Assembly (NCBI GenBank): GCA_031290715.1
Contig: JAITNA010000171.1
Coordinates: 1 to 14,446 of the forward strand
Source of the DNA: Eubacteriales Family XIII. Incertae Sedis bacterium
GTDB taxonomy: Bacteria > Bacillota > Clostridia > Peptostreptococcales > Anaerovoracaceae
Reading direction: 5' to 3'
DNA length: 14,446 nt
Part shown: piece by piece, positions 8,501 to 14,385 of the stretch
How the letters are laid out: the number at the start of each line of letters is the position of its first letter
Position numbering within the stretch: the first letter of the stretch is position 1
Position numbers and translations under genes: made by a program
Notes under the pieces: generated by a model
Told to the model about the DNA's origin: nothing
The model's input: the letters and a program-made list of their open reading frames with translations, nothing else
Database searches by the model: none

Positions 8501-9780
8501 GCGGTATTCCCGGGCGTCATCGTCCCCCACCAGAGGAAGCCGACGACGAGCTCGCGCACGCTTTTGTGAATGACGGCCTCGCCCGGATGCGCGGCCTGCC
8601 ATTCCGCCGTCCGTGCGGTCCATTCCTCATAGGAAGGGAGAAACTCCCCGTCCTCCGCATTGTAAAGATAATGGATGATTTCGTTGATCGTCGGGCTGTT
8701 TGAATAAGGAATGCCGTCCGCGTCATATCCCGCGATGTACTGTTGTATGTCTACCGCCACTTGGTGGAGCAATCGGTGCGCCTGCGCCCAATCGACATAA
8801 TACATCTGAAAATAGGCGTATTTCGGATCGGCGATCCCGGACCCGCCGAATTTGCCCGTCAAAGGGTCGGGCGGCAGCAGCGGCCAGTCCTGCCAATCCG
8901 CGTAGAGAGGATTGGCGGCCGTATCGATCGGCGCGTACCGCGTATCTCCGGCGACATAGACCTTCCCCCAATATCTGTCATGCAGCGGTTCAACGCTTTG
9001 CCCCGGCGTGGCGAAGCGGTCTATTATCGTTACATCACCCGTGATATTCATCCGTTTGCCGTTGATGGACACCAACCATTCCGCAAGCCGTTTCTCACTG
9101 TCGTAGCCGCTGGTCGTTTTCTTGACATGATCCGGAATGTAAGCGCCCGTGCCGACGCCCGGATCGCCGCCCCCGCCCGGCGGGATGATATGCCCGGTCC
9201 CCTTTGTGACGCCGATGTCCCAAGTGAAATCGTCGCTGCCCTCCGAAGCGCTGATATTGAATGTCACATACCAGTTTCCGGAGATATTGTTCGCGTCGGA
9301 AAGCGCATCCGTATTGATCGTAAACCGGACGAGAAAATCCGTCCCCGCCGTCGTGATCGGCGTCGTTTCATCCGTGTTCATGACATCCGCATGCATGGTA
9401 TCCGGATAGTCTGTCACGGACCCGTCCGCGTTTGTCACCGAGATGTTGAAATCGCCGGCGAGCAGCCTGTCGAATTTGACCGGAACGCTGAACGAGATGG
9501 GGATATCAAAAGAATCCCCCTGCTCCGCCGGGTGATTGATCGTCCAATTCGCATCAAGCCGGAATACGGCCGAGGGGTAAAACCAGTATCCATCGGGTAC
9601 CGGCTCCGGGTCGGCGCCGGCCTCGGGATAGTAGGAAAATGCAACCGCATAGGCGCCGTCCGTACCGTCCATCAGGAGCTTCGCCGCCCCGAAACCGCCA
9701 AGCGGCAACGCCGCAAGCGGAATCAAAACAAGCGCCATTGAAACAGCAATCACCTTGAACAAAAACTGAAAACGAGGCAT
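5524..9780 (-). CDS. Large SpaA/Cna-B-type surface protein, apparently two anchored proteins in one frame
   Basis: This 1418-residue protein is predicted to be secreted and cell-surface bound. It starts with a signal peptide (about 1-45: basic RFQFLFK, then a long hydrophobic core). Adhesin-like beta domains follow (about 45-190, and about 215-265 with KKTTSGYDSEKRLAEWLV). A SpaA/Cna-B domain spans about 522-660 and has the expected isopeptide residues K528 (TVVKQD), E589 (IITELAAPGGYD) and N657 (ISVTNRV). A segment starting GCEVDKDTIRRTSAAY (667-682) recurs in clostridial surface proteins. A degenerate sorting signal (ATGD at 1021) and a membrane span (about 1028-1047) with a basic tail close the first part. 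Without a stop codon, M1058 opens a second apparent signal peptide, ending AFAAQ. Then come a beta-rich domain, an Ala/Gly-rich linker (about 1286-1325), an acidic stretch and a final membrane span (about 1374-1396). The start at 9780 was chosen because it gives a clean signal peptide and follows AAAGGGGGAGG; upstream GTG and TTG codons have no ribosome binding site. No sortase gene is in view. Confidence 0.85.
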   Translation of the reverse strand: MPRFQFLFKVIAVSMALVLIPLAALPLGGFGAAKLLMDGTDGAYAVAFSYYPEAGADPEPVPDGYWFYPSAVFRLDANWTINHPAEQGDSFDIPISFSVPVKFDRLLAGDFNISVTNADGSVTDYPDTMHADVMNTDETTPITTAGTDFLVRFTINTDALSDANNISGNWYVTFNISASEGSDDFTWDIGVTKGTGHIIPPGGGGDPGVGTGAYIPDHVKKTTSGYDSEKRLAEWLVSINGKRMNITGDVTIIDRFATPGQSVEPLHDRYWGKVYVAGDTRYAPIDTAANPLYADWQDWPLLPPDPLTGKFGGSGIADPKYAYFQMYYVDWAQAHRLLHQVAVDIQQYIAGYDADGIPYSNSPTINEIIHYLYNAEDGEFLPSYEEWTARTAEWQAAHPGEAVIHKSVRELVVGFLWWGTMTPGNTAAALGPYAPLLSGFLTPVSAADIKKAEVTAEGFELVLSQEAVSGKEVLLTYYSHLDDPSQSAIQNQVTVTGSFGAVDSNVLLYNHAMGGGASGDANAITVVKQDENGEPLAGASFNISIIDRGGGARDGQKKHNENLMTNAEGAVTSTDLGSYTKLDDIIITELAAPGGYDTPVNADGSPASVTIHLDPADGYRLVGEPLVSDGFESLLSSGAEDYITSSANGNIHISVTNRVAAIDPIIGCEVDKDTIRRTSAAYESLPGHEDFSNVGAESERYRYDIDFRSTSNVDSTEFAVDDPLENVRLNQVRLEELWTPVVWGDVDGLFNVWYKTNKTDSRYAGYAPHAPTAAETPYLNADGVFPNTGYALWPIRDENGVPQTGPADAEKRYHLYTADLNLAADEYVTAVRLQYDAVEPGFTSKNTETISLNGEHRDPLTGEIILDSDNAGAIDLLSAVSAVSALSGDEVRPFETGITENGVDWRPKEGRPDYRAELASVTGLKPASYLVSAVRAMSNEDIVSSAAAGIALGTMQSRDQDAVVTREVVTFTAGSDDEGTEGTISEESFPTENTEETEYTVRRGGNAIEQQYESVGNAVAATGDRTPLPLLWLLFTFSLAALLALINRVGKAGKKSAMKKGFHWMFLLAFVCVMVLSPGSPAFAAQTDPPSAGDEEESVNITMEYHYAEGEEPDIPGSLTELGIEYRLISLTTPVLESELPRTRTYRFRIDGAVSAEDIAAFPGLADAQLTPVEVYAERRVDKQEVIEGLDNNDVDALPLTKEYQVANAASADGFTNEELARAAVRYDVTADDDGLPTEYRATIIYRGTEVLAETAYYLAELAYTTTLVEGQTPLYVVVAVYEPVLPAAPAAGGTAAAGAGIGVGGGAGAAAGAAGGGAPAAPAAEEETEIGDEPVALAPEPEPSGDSSDGTENIADGETPKDNTPAQDTGRNIAPILILIAAILIILICAFLLIRGFLARKRRAAASEKGDSKEGDL

Positions 9781-9825
9781 GCCTCCCCCTTTCTTCGGTG
9801 TTTCCCTCACCAAATCACGATAATA

Positions 9826-11445
9826 TTACCGGACGCGCGCGTTTGTGACGGCGCAGACCTTTCCGCAAAACCCTACGCCCGCGCCATAAACAGGCAGGGC
9901 TTTCGGAGCGCCGTCGGCATACCGCTTGTCAAGGATTTGCTTGTACGCGGCTTTGGCGGCCCTGCGAAGGGCGGCGTCCTTTTTCGTTTGCTTGAACTCG
10001 AATATGACGCTCCGGCTCGGAAAGAGCGCCGTCACATCCCAACGCCCTTTCCCCGCTTCCCGGTTTGAAACAACATGGACGCCGGAAGCGGCGAGCAGGC
10101 CGAGTACAAAAACATGATATGTCTTTTCCGGCTCGACGCTGTCAAGATCGAAGTAGGACAGCTTTCCGTTGATGAGCTCCGCGAGCGCACCGCTGAAAGC
10201 CTCCGCGTCCCCGGTCAACTCGAACGTTTTCATCACAGCGCTCGGAACGGAATTGTAAATGTTGGCGACGATGAACTGCCGCCATACCGATTGCAATTCC
10301 AGATTGGGCAGATAGATTTGGTACTCCCCGTCATGTTCGGACGGGTCGTATGTCAGGTATCCGGATTGAAGGAGCAGCGAATAGAAAGCGTCGTCATTCC
10401 GGTAGCCGTCCATGTCGTCTACGGACAGCCGATCCTTGACGAGCGTGGTGAAACAGGCGCCGCCGAAGCCGCCGATGATGTCGGAAATATTTGCGAGGCG
10501 ATCCGGCGTGAGCGCCGCTTTGATGCTGTCCATCATGCCGCTCTGCCCCCAATAATTTCCAAGATGTCCATCCGACAGATAGTTCATGACAGAATATGTG
10601 AAATACACCTTCTCTGCGCCGATCCGGTAGCCGTTGTACCAAGCACGGACATCCGCGAGTTCCTTTTCCGTGCAAACATCCGACACCTCATCCTCCGAAA
10701 AGCCGAAATCCGTGTCAAACGCGCTTTCGCTCAGCACACCGTATACTTTTATATTGTTGAGCTCCGAGAACATCGACTCCTGCGCGATGCGGTTCACACC
10801 GGTGAGGATGCCCTTCCCGAGGTGCGGGTTGCCCTTCAGCGCCGACGCGAGTACGAAGCGCGTGAACGTCCTGATCTCATCGAATTCGCCGCCGCCGAGC
10901 TTCGCGCCGTCCATGAAGAGTTTGTCGTACTCGTCGATGAGAAGCCACGGGCTGCCCGGATATTTCTCATCCAATACTTCAAGCGCATCCGCGAGCAGCC
11001 TGTCGTAATATTTGACAGGATCGGCAAAGTCCGCCATGGTATCCGCCGAAAGCGCATCTTCGTCAACATACCGGAGAAGCTGCTTCTTCACGGTTCTTCC
11101 AAATATCTCTTTGTAATTGTGCGTCTTGAAATCGCGAAAATCCAAACTGATAACAGGATGTTTGCCAAGCTCCGCAAACACAGGCCGGCTTTCAAGATAC
11201 AGCCCGGAGAACAAGCCCGGAACGCTTCCGCCCGCGTCCTCAAGCGGATCGAGGAATACACGCAGCATGTCAAGATTGAGGCTCTTCCCCATGCGGCGCG
11301 GCCGCGTGAAAAGGAGTACCTGCGATTCGTTTGAAAATACATGCTCGATGAACGCGCTTTTGTCCACGTAGAGCAAATCGCGTTCGATGAAACGCCTGAA
11401 CGCGCTTGAACCGAGATCTATTTTGTTCCTGTTGCCTCTAAACAC
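9826..11445 (-). CDS. AAA-ATPase-like / PD-(D/E)XK nuclease-superfamily protein
   Basis: This 539-residue protein has the layout of the PF09820 (AAA-ATPase-like) plus PF08011 (PDDEXK_9) family, which is common in Firmicutes and Bacteroidetes and of unproven function. Visible features are the entry motif AFRRFIERDLLYVDKSAFIE (15-34), a Walker A variant RPRRMGKS (48-55, K54), Walker B LLIDE (168-172) followed by YDK, and a C-terminal nuclease-like core with D470 (GRWDVT) and EFK (483-485). The GTG at 11445 is preferred: a GGAAAGGG sits about ten bases upstream, and the distance to the first motif fits the family. A GTG at 11451 is possible. The ATG at 11499 has no ribosome binding site and lies upstream of the predicted transcription start. 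A terminator separates the gene from rpmA, and the surface-protein gene follows after 45 bases, probably on the same transcript. Confidence 0.88.
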   Translation of the reverse strand: MFRGNRNKIDLGSSAFRRFIERDLLYVDKSAFIEHVFSNESQVLLFTRPRRMGKSLNLDMLRVFLDPLEDAGGSVPGLFSGLYLESRPVFAELGKHPVISLDFRDFKTHNYKEIFGRTVKKQLLRYVDEDALSADTMADFADPVKYYDRLLADALEVLDEKYPGSPWLLIDEYDKLFMDGAKLGGGEFDEIRTFTRFVLASALKGNPHLGKGILTGVNRIAQESMFSELNNIKVYGVLSESAFDTDFGFSEDEVSDVCTEKELADVRAWYNGYRIGAEKVYFTYSVMNYLSDGHLGNYWGQSGMMDSIKAALTPDRLANISDIIGGFGGACFTTLVKDRLSVDDMDGYRNDDAFYSLLLQSGYLTYDPSEHDGEYQIYLPNLELQSVWRQFIVANIYNSVPSAVMKTFELTGDAEAFSGALAELINGKLSYFDLDSVEPEKTYHVFVLGLLAASGVHVVSNREAGKGRWDVTALFPSRSVIFEFKQTKKDAALRRAAKAAYKQILDKRYADGAPKALPVYGAGVGFCGKVCAVTNARVR

Positions 11446-11489
11446 GTACACAAGCCCTTTCCGGCAGCGCAAAAGCCCTCGATGACGTG

Positions 11490-11518
11490 ATTGTAACATT
11501 TCGGCATGAAGAATACAA
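11490..11518 (-). promoter_or_regulatory. Promoter for the AAA-ATPase/surface-protein transcript
   Basis: On the minus strand TTGTAT (11513-11518) and TACAAT (11490-11495) are 17 bases apart, and TG stands one base before the -10 (extended -10 form). It follows directly after the rpmA terminator, where a new promoter is needed. Transcription would start near 11484, leaving about 40 bases before the GTG at 11445. It overlaps the ATG at 11499, so that codon would not be in the message. Confidence 0.5.
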
Positions 11519-11528
11519 TTACAAAACT

Positions 11529-11565
11529 TAAAAAAATAAAAGGCGGCCCATACAGAACCGCCTTT
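11529..11565 (-). terminator. Rho-independent terminator of the rplU-rpmA operon
   Basis: AAAGGCGG (11558-11565, minus strand) pairs perfectly with CCGCCTTT (11539-11546) across an 11-base loop and is followed by TATTTTTTT. It lies 32 bases after the rpmA stop. It ends the ribosomal-protein message before the AAA-ATPase gene. Confidence 0.92.
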
Positions 11566-11597
11566 GAACCAAAAATCAGATTGCGATGCCGCGCTGT

Positions 11598-11858
11598 TCA
11601 GTTGTTCGGCATATACACGCTGACCTGCTTGCGCTTCTTGTCGTAACGCTCAAACTTTACGTTGCCGTCGATCTTGGCAAACAGCGTATCGTCGCCGCCG
11701 ATGCCCACATTGTTGCCGGGATGGAATTTCGTCCCGCGCTGCCGCACCAAGATACTCCCGGCGCTCACATACTGCCCGTCGCCGCGTTTGACGCCGAGCC
11801 GTTTTGCCGCGCTCTCGCGCCCGTTCTTGGAACTGCCTACACCTTTTTTACTTGCCAT
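11598..11858 (-). CDS. rpmA: 50S ribosomal protein L27
   Basis: This 86-residue L27 has the characteristic [20 protein letters not shown] and the conserved [22 protein letters not shown] core. L27 lies at the peptidyl-transferase centre, where its N-terminus touches the tRNA ends. It begins MASKKG, so the N-terminal extension that most Firmicutes carry and remove with the protease Prp is absent. The gene starts 28 bases after the rplU stop, with a strong GGGAGGTG ribosome binding site, and is followed by a terminator. No prp (ysxB) gene lies between rplU and rpmA, where it is normally found in Firmicutes. Confidence 0.98.
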   Translation of the reverse strand: MASKKGVGSSKNGRESAAKRLGVKRGDGQYVSAGSILVRQRGTKFHPGNNVGIGGDDTLFAKIDGNVKFERYDKKRKQVSVYMPNN

Positions 11859-11886
11859 TGTTCACACCTCCCTGTCTGTGTGGGTA

Positions 11887-12621
11887 CTATGCTTTCGCCT
11901 GCTCGGCCTCCGCCAACAAGGCAAGCAATTCGTCTTTCGTCGCCTTCTTAAGGTATTCGACGCCCAATTCGTCCAATTTTGCCGTAATATCCGCTTTCTT
12001 GAGCGATGACGCAGCTTTTTCGGCCGTGCCCGCGACGGTATCTGCGGCTTCCTCTGTGTCCGTTTCATCTTCGCCGGCCGCTTCCGCGGTATCATCCCGC
12101 GTTTCACCGGTTTCTTCTTCCGCGTCGGCCTCGTCTTGCACATCCTCGTCGGCGGCGCTCTCTGCCGCCGGCGCTTCCGCTGTTTCGACAGCTTCCGCTT
12201 CTGTATCCGCTGTTTCAATCGCTTCCGCTTGCGTATCCGCCTCAGCTTCCGCCGCTATATCCGCGGCGTCTTCCGGCTCGGCTTTCTTCGGCCTTTCGCC
12301 GACCGTCTTGCCGTCAATCGTAAAGCTTTCGATCTCGATCTCCGTATACGGCTGACGATGTCCCTGTTTTTTGCGATAGTCCTTCTTCGATTTGAATTTG
12401 AAGATAATGACCTTCTCGCCCTTGCCGTTTCCCGTGACCGTCGCGTTGACCGCCGCGTCCAAATACGGCGTCCCCGTCCTCAGGCTTTCTCCGTCGCTGT
12501 AGGCGATCACATTCTCAAAACTAACCGCGTCCCCGGCGTCGCCCGCCAGTTTCTCAATCCGAATCACATCGCCGGGCAGAACCTTGTATTGCTTCCCGCC
12601 GGTCTCAAAAATTGCGTACAT
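11887..12621 (-). CDS. rplU: 50S ribosomal protein L21 with acidic linker and C-terminal HeH-like domain
   Basis: Residues 1-104 are a normal L21 (MYAIFETGGKQYKVLPGD; VIIFKFKSKKDYRKKQGHRQ), an early 50S assembly protein that binds 23S rRNA and usually has about 103 residues. This protein has 244. Residues about 110-200 are a low-complexity chain rich in Glu, Asp, Ala and Thr. Residues 206-240 (LKKADITAKLDELGVEYLKK, then ATKDELLALLAEAE) form a compact helix-extension-helix (HeH/SAP-like) motif of the kind found in nucleic-acid-binding tails. The ATG at 12621 has GGAGG seven bases upstream. The stop is TAG, and rpmA follows after 28 bases. The DNA for the linker contains a near-perfect 30-base tandem duplication (12179-12238), which suggests growth by slippage. 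The L21 call is certain; the tail's role is unknown. Confidence 0.96.
   Translation of the reverse strand: MYAIFETGGKQYKVLPGDVIRIEKLAGDAGDAVSFENVIAYSDGESLRTGTPYLDAAVNATVTGNGKGEKVIIFKFKSKKDYRKKQGHRQPYTEIEIESFTIDGKTVGERPKKAEPEDAADIAAEAEADTQAEAIETADTEAEAVETAEAPAAESAADEDVQDEADAEEETGETRDDTAEAAGEDETDTEEAADTVAGTAEKAASSLKKADITAKLDELGVEYLKKATKDELLALLAEAEQAKA
12179..12238. repeat. 30-bp tandem duplication inside rplU
   Basis: Two adjacent 30-base units (12179-12208 and 12209-12238) both begin GCTGTTTC and end GTATCC on the plus strand. They differ at five positions. A decayed third partial unit may follow. The unit length is a multiple of three, so the L21 frame is kept; the units encode variants of (A/T)EA(I/V)ETAD. 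Confidence 0.8.
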
Positions 12622-12707
12622 AAACTACCTCCACTTACCGGTCTCGCCATCAGGGTAAGCCCGAACCGTTTCCAAGCTTTTCAAAACCCCTACTGAGCGG
12701 CTCACAA
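12622..12707 (-). promoter_or_regulatory. Structured leader of the rplU operon (candidate L21 autoregulatory leader)
   Basis: About 85 bases of untranslated leader separate the promoter from the rplU ATG. CTTACC (12654-12659, minus strand) pairs perfectly with GGTAAG (12634-12639) over a 14-base loop, and the 3' arm ends one base before the GGAGGT ribosome binding site (12627-12632). Further upstream, TCA..GGG can pair with CCCTGA, which competes for part of the same region. Ribosomal protein L21 leaders are known in Firmicutes; I infer such a role from position and structure, not from a match to the consensus. Confidence 0.45.
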
Positions 12708-12713
12708 TCAAGA

Positions 12714-12743
12714 ATAATACCACAAATACAAAGCGAATGTCAA
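12714..12743 (-). promoter_or_regulatory. rplU-rpmA promoter
   Basis: On the minus strand a perfect TTGACA (12738-12743) is followed after 18 bases by TATTAT (12714-12719), with TG one base upstream of the -10 (extended form). The transcription start is expected near 12707. This is a strong promoter, as expected for ribosomal proteins. It remained intact although an IS110 element lies a short way upstream. Confidence 0.75.
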
Positions 12744-12804
12744 TCAATCAATCCAAGTATTAAGTATTTGTCAGTCGTGTCTATTCAGTGGTGCGGCAAA
12801 ACCT

Positions 12805-12837
12805 TGTCATTCCCGCGAATGCGGGAATCCAGTGACA
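12805..12837. repeat. REP-like palindrome of the ATTCCCGC/GCGGGAAT type
   Basis: ATTCCCGC (12809-12816) and GCGGGAAT (12821-12828) form a perfect 8-bp stem with loop GAAT. Outer arms TGTCA (12805-12809) and TGACA (12833-12837) can add to it. Translating across this palindrome gives SFPRMRES, a hallmark of a dispersed palindrome family scattered through many bacterial genomes. It lies at or just inside the left end of the IS110 element. Confidence 0.75.
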
Positions 12838-12851
12838 TATTTATCTCCATT

Positions 12852-12868
12852 CCGCCGCGCAGCGGCGG
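12852..12868. repeat. Perfect GC-rich hairpin
   Basis: CCGCCGC (12852-12858) and GCGGCGG (12862-12868) flank a 3-base loop. The right arm, extended to GCGGCGGCACA (12862-12872), is also the exact inverse of TGTGCCGCCGC at 13000-13010, so two alternative structures are possible. Confidence 0.6.
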
Positions 12869-12883
12869 CACAAATTCGTTATT

Positions 12884-12910
12884 AAAGCAGGCTGTCACGC
12901 CCGGCTTTTT
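12884..12910 (+). terminator. Possible intrinsic terminator in the IS 5' region
   Basis: AAAGC plus GGC (12884-12892) can pair with GCC plus GCTTT (12899-12908) across a small internal loop, and the structure ends in five T residues. It could stop transcription entering the transposase from outside, as is common in insertion sequences. The stem is imperfect. Confidence 0.4.
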
Positions 12911-12926
12911 GTGTTATCTTTTTATT

Positions 12927-13110
12927 GGGACAGCAGTGCACTACAGAGCACGGGAAGAGAAGTGGCAGTAAGCCAACAACTTAACTCCGCATATTTATAT
13001 GTGCCGCCGCCTGTTCAAGCACAAATTAGTGGGACATAGAGCCCGTACACTTATGTTTGCAATAACAAACTCTGTTGTTTAGCTTGGGCGGCAAGGAGCG
13101 CTGCTGTCCC
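12927..13110 (+). ncRNA. Candidate IS110 bridge RNA
   Basis: IS110-group elements encode a bridge RNA of roughly 150-250 bases upstream of the transposase; its two internal loops base-pair with target and donor DNA. Here GGGACAGCAGTGC (12927-12939) pairs with GCGCTGCTGTCCC (13098-13110), 13 pairs including one G-U, enclosing about 158 bases. Inside lie a small TGGC/GCCA hairpin (12963-12975), a second long-range stem TGCCGCC/GGCGGCA (13002-13008 with 13087-13093), and a GTTTG/CAAAC hairpin (13055-13070), with large unpaired stretches between them. This matches the expected size, place and general shape. The guide sequences cannot be confirmed without the exact element ends and target. Confidence 0.45.
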
Positions 13111-13120
13111 TATTTTTCAG

Positions 13121-13127
13121 AAGGAGG
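13121..13127 (+). promoter_or_regulatory. Ribosome binding site that fixes the transposase TTG start
   Basis: AAGGAGG, a full match to the anti-Shine-Dalgarno sequence, lies seven bases before the TTG at 13135. The upstream in-frame TTG at 13075 has no such site and lies within the putative bridge RNA. Confidence 0.85.
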
Positions 13128-13134
13128 TGATTCA

Positions 13135-14385
13135 TTGAAAATCATCCATCCAATCTGTTGCGGCGTTGATGTGCACAAGCGGACGATTGTCGCCACCATT
13201 GCCACTACGGACAAGAACAACATCACATCCTATTCCGTTAGAACTTTCTCTGCGCTGAATGCCGATCTCTATGCTTTTCGCGACTGGCTGCTTGAGAACA
13301 ACTGCCTGCACGTCTGCATGGAATCGACCGGCAAGTACTGGATTCCGATCTTCAATATCCTCGAAGACCATATCCATGTCATCCTGACCCACCCGAAGTA
13401 TGTCCGGGCAATCAAAGGCAAGAAGACGGACAAGAAAGACTCCAAGTGGATTGCCGGCCTGTTCAAGCACGATATGGCCAGATCCTCGTTCATCCCGCCC
13501 CGTGAAGTGCGCGCGCTCCGCGAGCTTGCCGGGTACCGCGCAAAGCTCGTCTATATGCGCTCGTCGGAGAAGAACCGCTATCAGAACTGCATGACCGTAT
13601 CGAATATCGGCCTTGCAAATGTCCTCTCCGATTCGTTTGGGCAGACCTGTTCGGGAATCATGAAACAACTCCTTGCCTCAGAGGTCTTTGACGAGGGGGC
13701 ATGCAAACCTCTCATCAAAAATTCGGCGAAAAAGAAGACCGAACTAATCTTGGAGTCCATTCGAGGCTGTTCCATCTCCCCCGACCGGCGGTTCAAGATG
13801 AATGCTGCAATGTCGCATATGGACTTTCTTAATGAAATGATTTTGAAAACAGAAGTCGAATTGTATGTCCGGCTTCAATCCCATTATCATCTTGTCGGGC
13901 ACATTTCAGCGCTGCCGGGGATTTCACAACTTTCCGCTGCCCTCATTCTGTCCGAAATCGGCTTTGACATGAACGTGTTCGAATCCGCAAAGCACCTAAC
14001 ATCTTGGGCGGGGCTCACCCCTGCTAACAACGAGAGCGCCGGAAAGAAGAAATCAGTCCGAATCCCCAAGGCCGGGCAGTTCCTCAAGCCGCTGCTTGTG
14101 CAATGTGCGCTTGCCGCGGCAAAGGACAAGAAAAACCCATACTTTGCAATCAAGTATCAACGTATCAAAAAACGCAGAGGCCACAAGAAAGCGATTATTG
14201 CAATCGCGAGGATGATGCTTGTGTGCATCTGCCACATGCTTCAGACCGGGGAATGCTTCAATCCGTCCGATTACGAAGAATTCCAAAATCCGAACCCGAG
14301 GCGTGTTGTGCTCAACGAGGGCACGGCCATCGAATTCCTGCGCGAGCAGGGGTACGATATTTCCGCTTTGAAAAAAGCGATGTGA
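13135..14385 (+). CDS. IS110-family DEDD transposase (RNA-guided recombinase)
   Basis: This 416-residue protein is a full-length IS110-type recombinase. The N-terminal RuvC-like domain has D12 (CGVDVHK), E63 (CMESTGKYW), D99 and D102 (KKTDKKDSKWIAGL), the DEDD set. The C-terminal Tnp_20 domain has LPGISQLSAALILSEIG (260-276), TSWAGLTP (289-296) and the likely nucleophile S301 (NESAGKKK). Known members join donor and target DNA under the guidance of a bridge RNA and use this serine for strand exchange. The TTG start at 13135 is set by AAGGAGG. Nothing in the frame suggests decay, so the element may be active. It is transcribed divergently from rplU, and its codon use looks less GC-biased than that of the neighbouring genes. 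Confidence 0.95.
   Translation: MKIIHPICCGVDVHKRTIVATIATTDKNNITSYSVRTFSALNADLYAFRDWLLENNCLHVCMESTGKYWIPIFNILEDHIHVILTHPKYVRAIKGKKTDKKDSKWIAGLFKHDMARSSFIPPREVRALRELAGYRAKLVYMRSSEKNRYQNCMTVSNIGLANVLSDSFGQTCSGIMKQLLASEVFDEGACKPLIKNSAKKKTELILESIRGCSISPDRRFKMNAAMSHMDFLNEMILKTEVELYVRLQSHYHLVGHISALPGISQLSAALILSEIGFDMNVFESAKHLTSWAGLTPANNESAGKKKSVRIPKAGQFLKPLLVQCALAAAKDKKNPYFAIKYQRIKKRRGHKKAIIAIARMMLVCICHMLQTGECFNPSDYEEFQNPNPRRVVLNEGTAIEFLREQGYDISALKKAM

Noticed and set aside
9781..9813. Upstream TTG or GTG starts for the surface protein
   Set aside because: They would place eleven polar residues before the signal peptide, and neither has a ribosome binding site; the G-rich site precedes the ATG at 9780.
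11446..11499. Start of the AAA-ATPase at the ATG at 11499
   Set aside because: There is no ribosome binding site, the extra residues are basic and unlike the family, and the codon overlaps the predicted -10 region.
12768..12971. 67-residue plus-strand reading frame upstream of the transposase
   Set aside because: It runs through the palindromic repeat (giving SFPRMRES) and a GC hairpin, has no ribosome binding site, and is typical of a false frame over a dispersed repeat.
13132..13668. 178-residue minus-strand frame opposite the transposase
   Set aside because: It is an antisense shadow; the plus strand encodes a complete IS110 protein with all catalytic residues.
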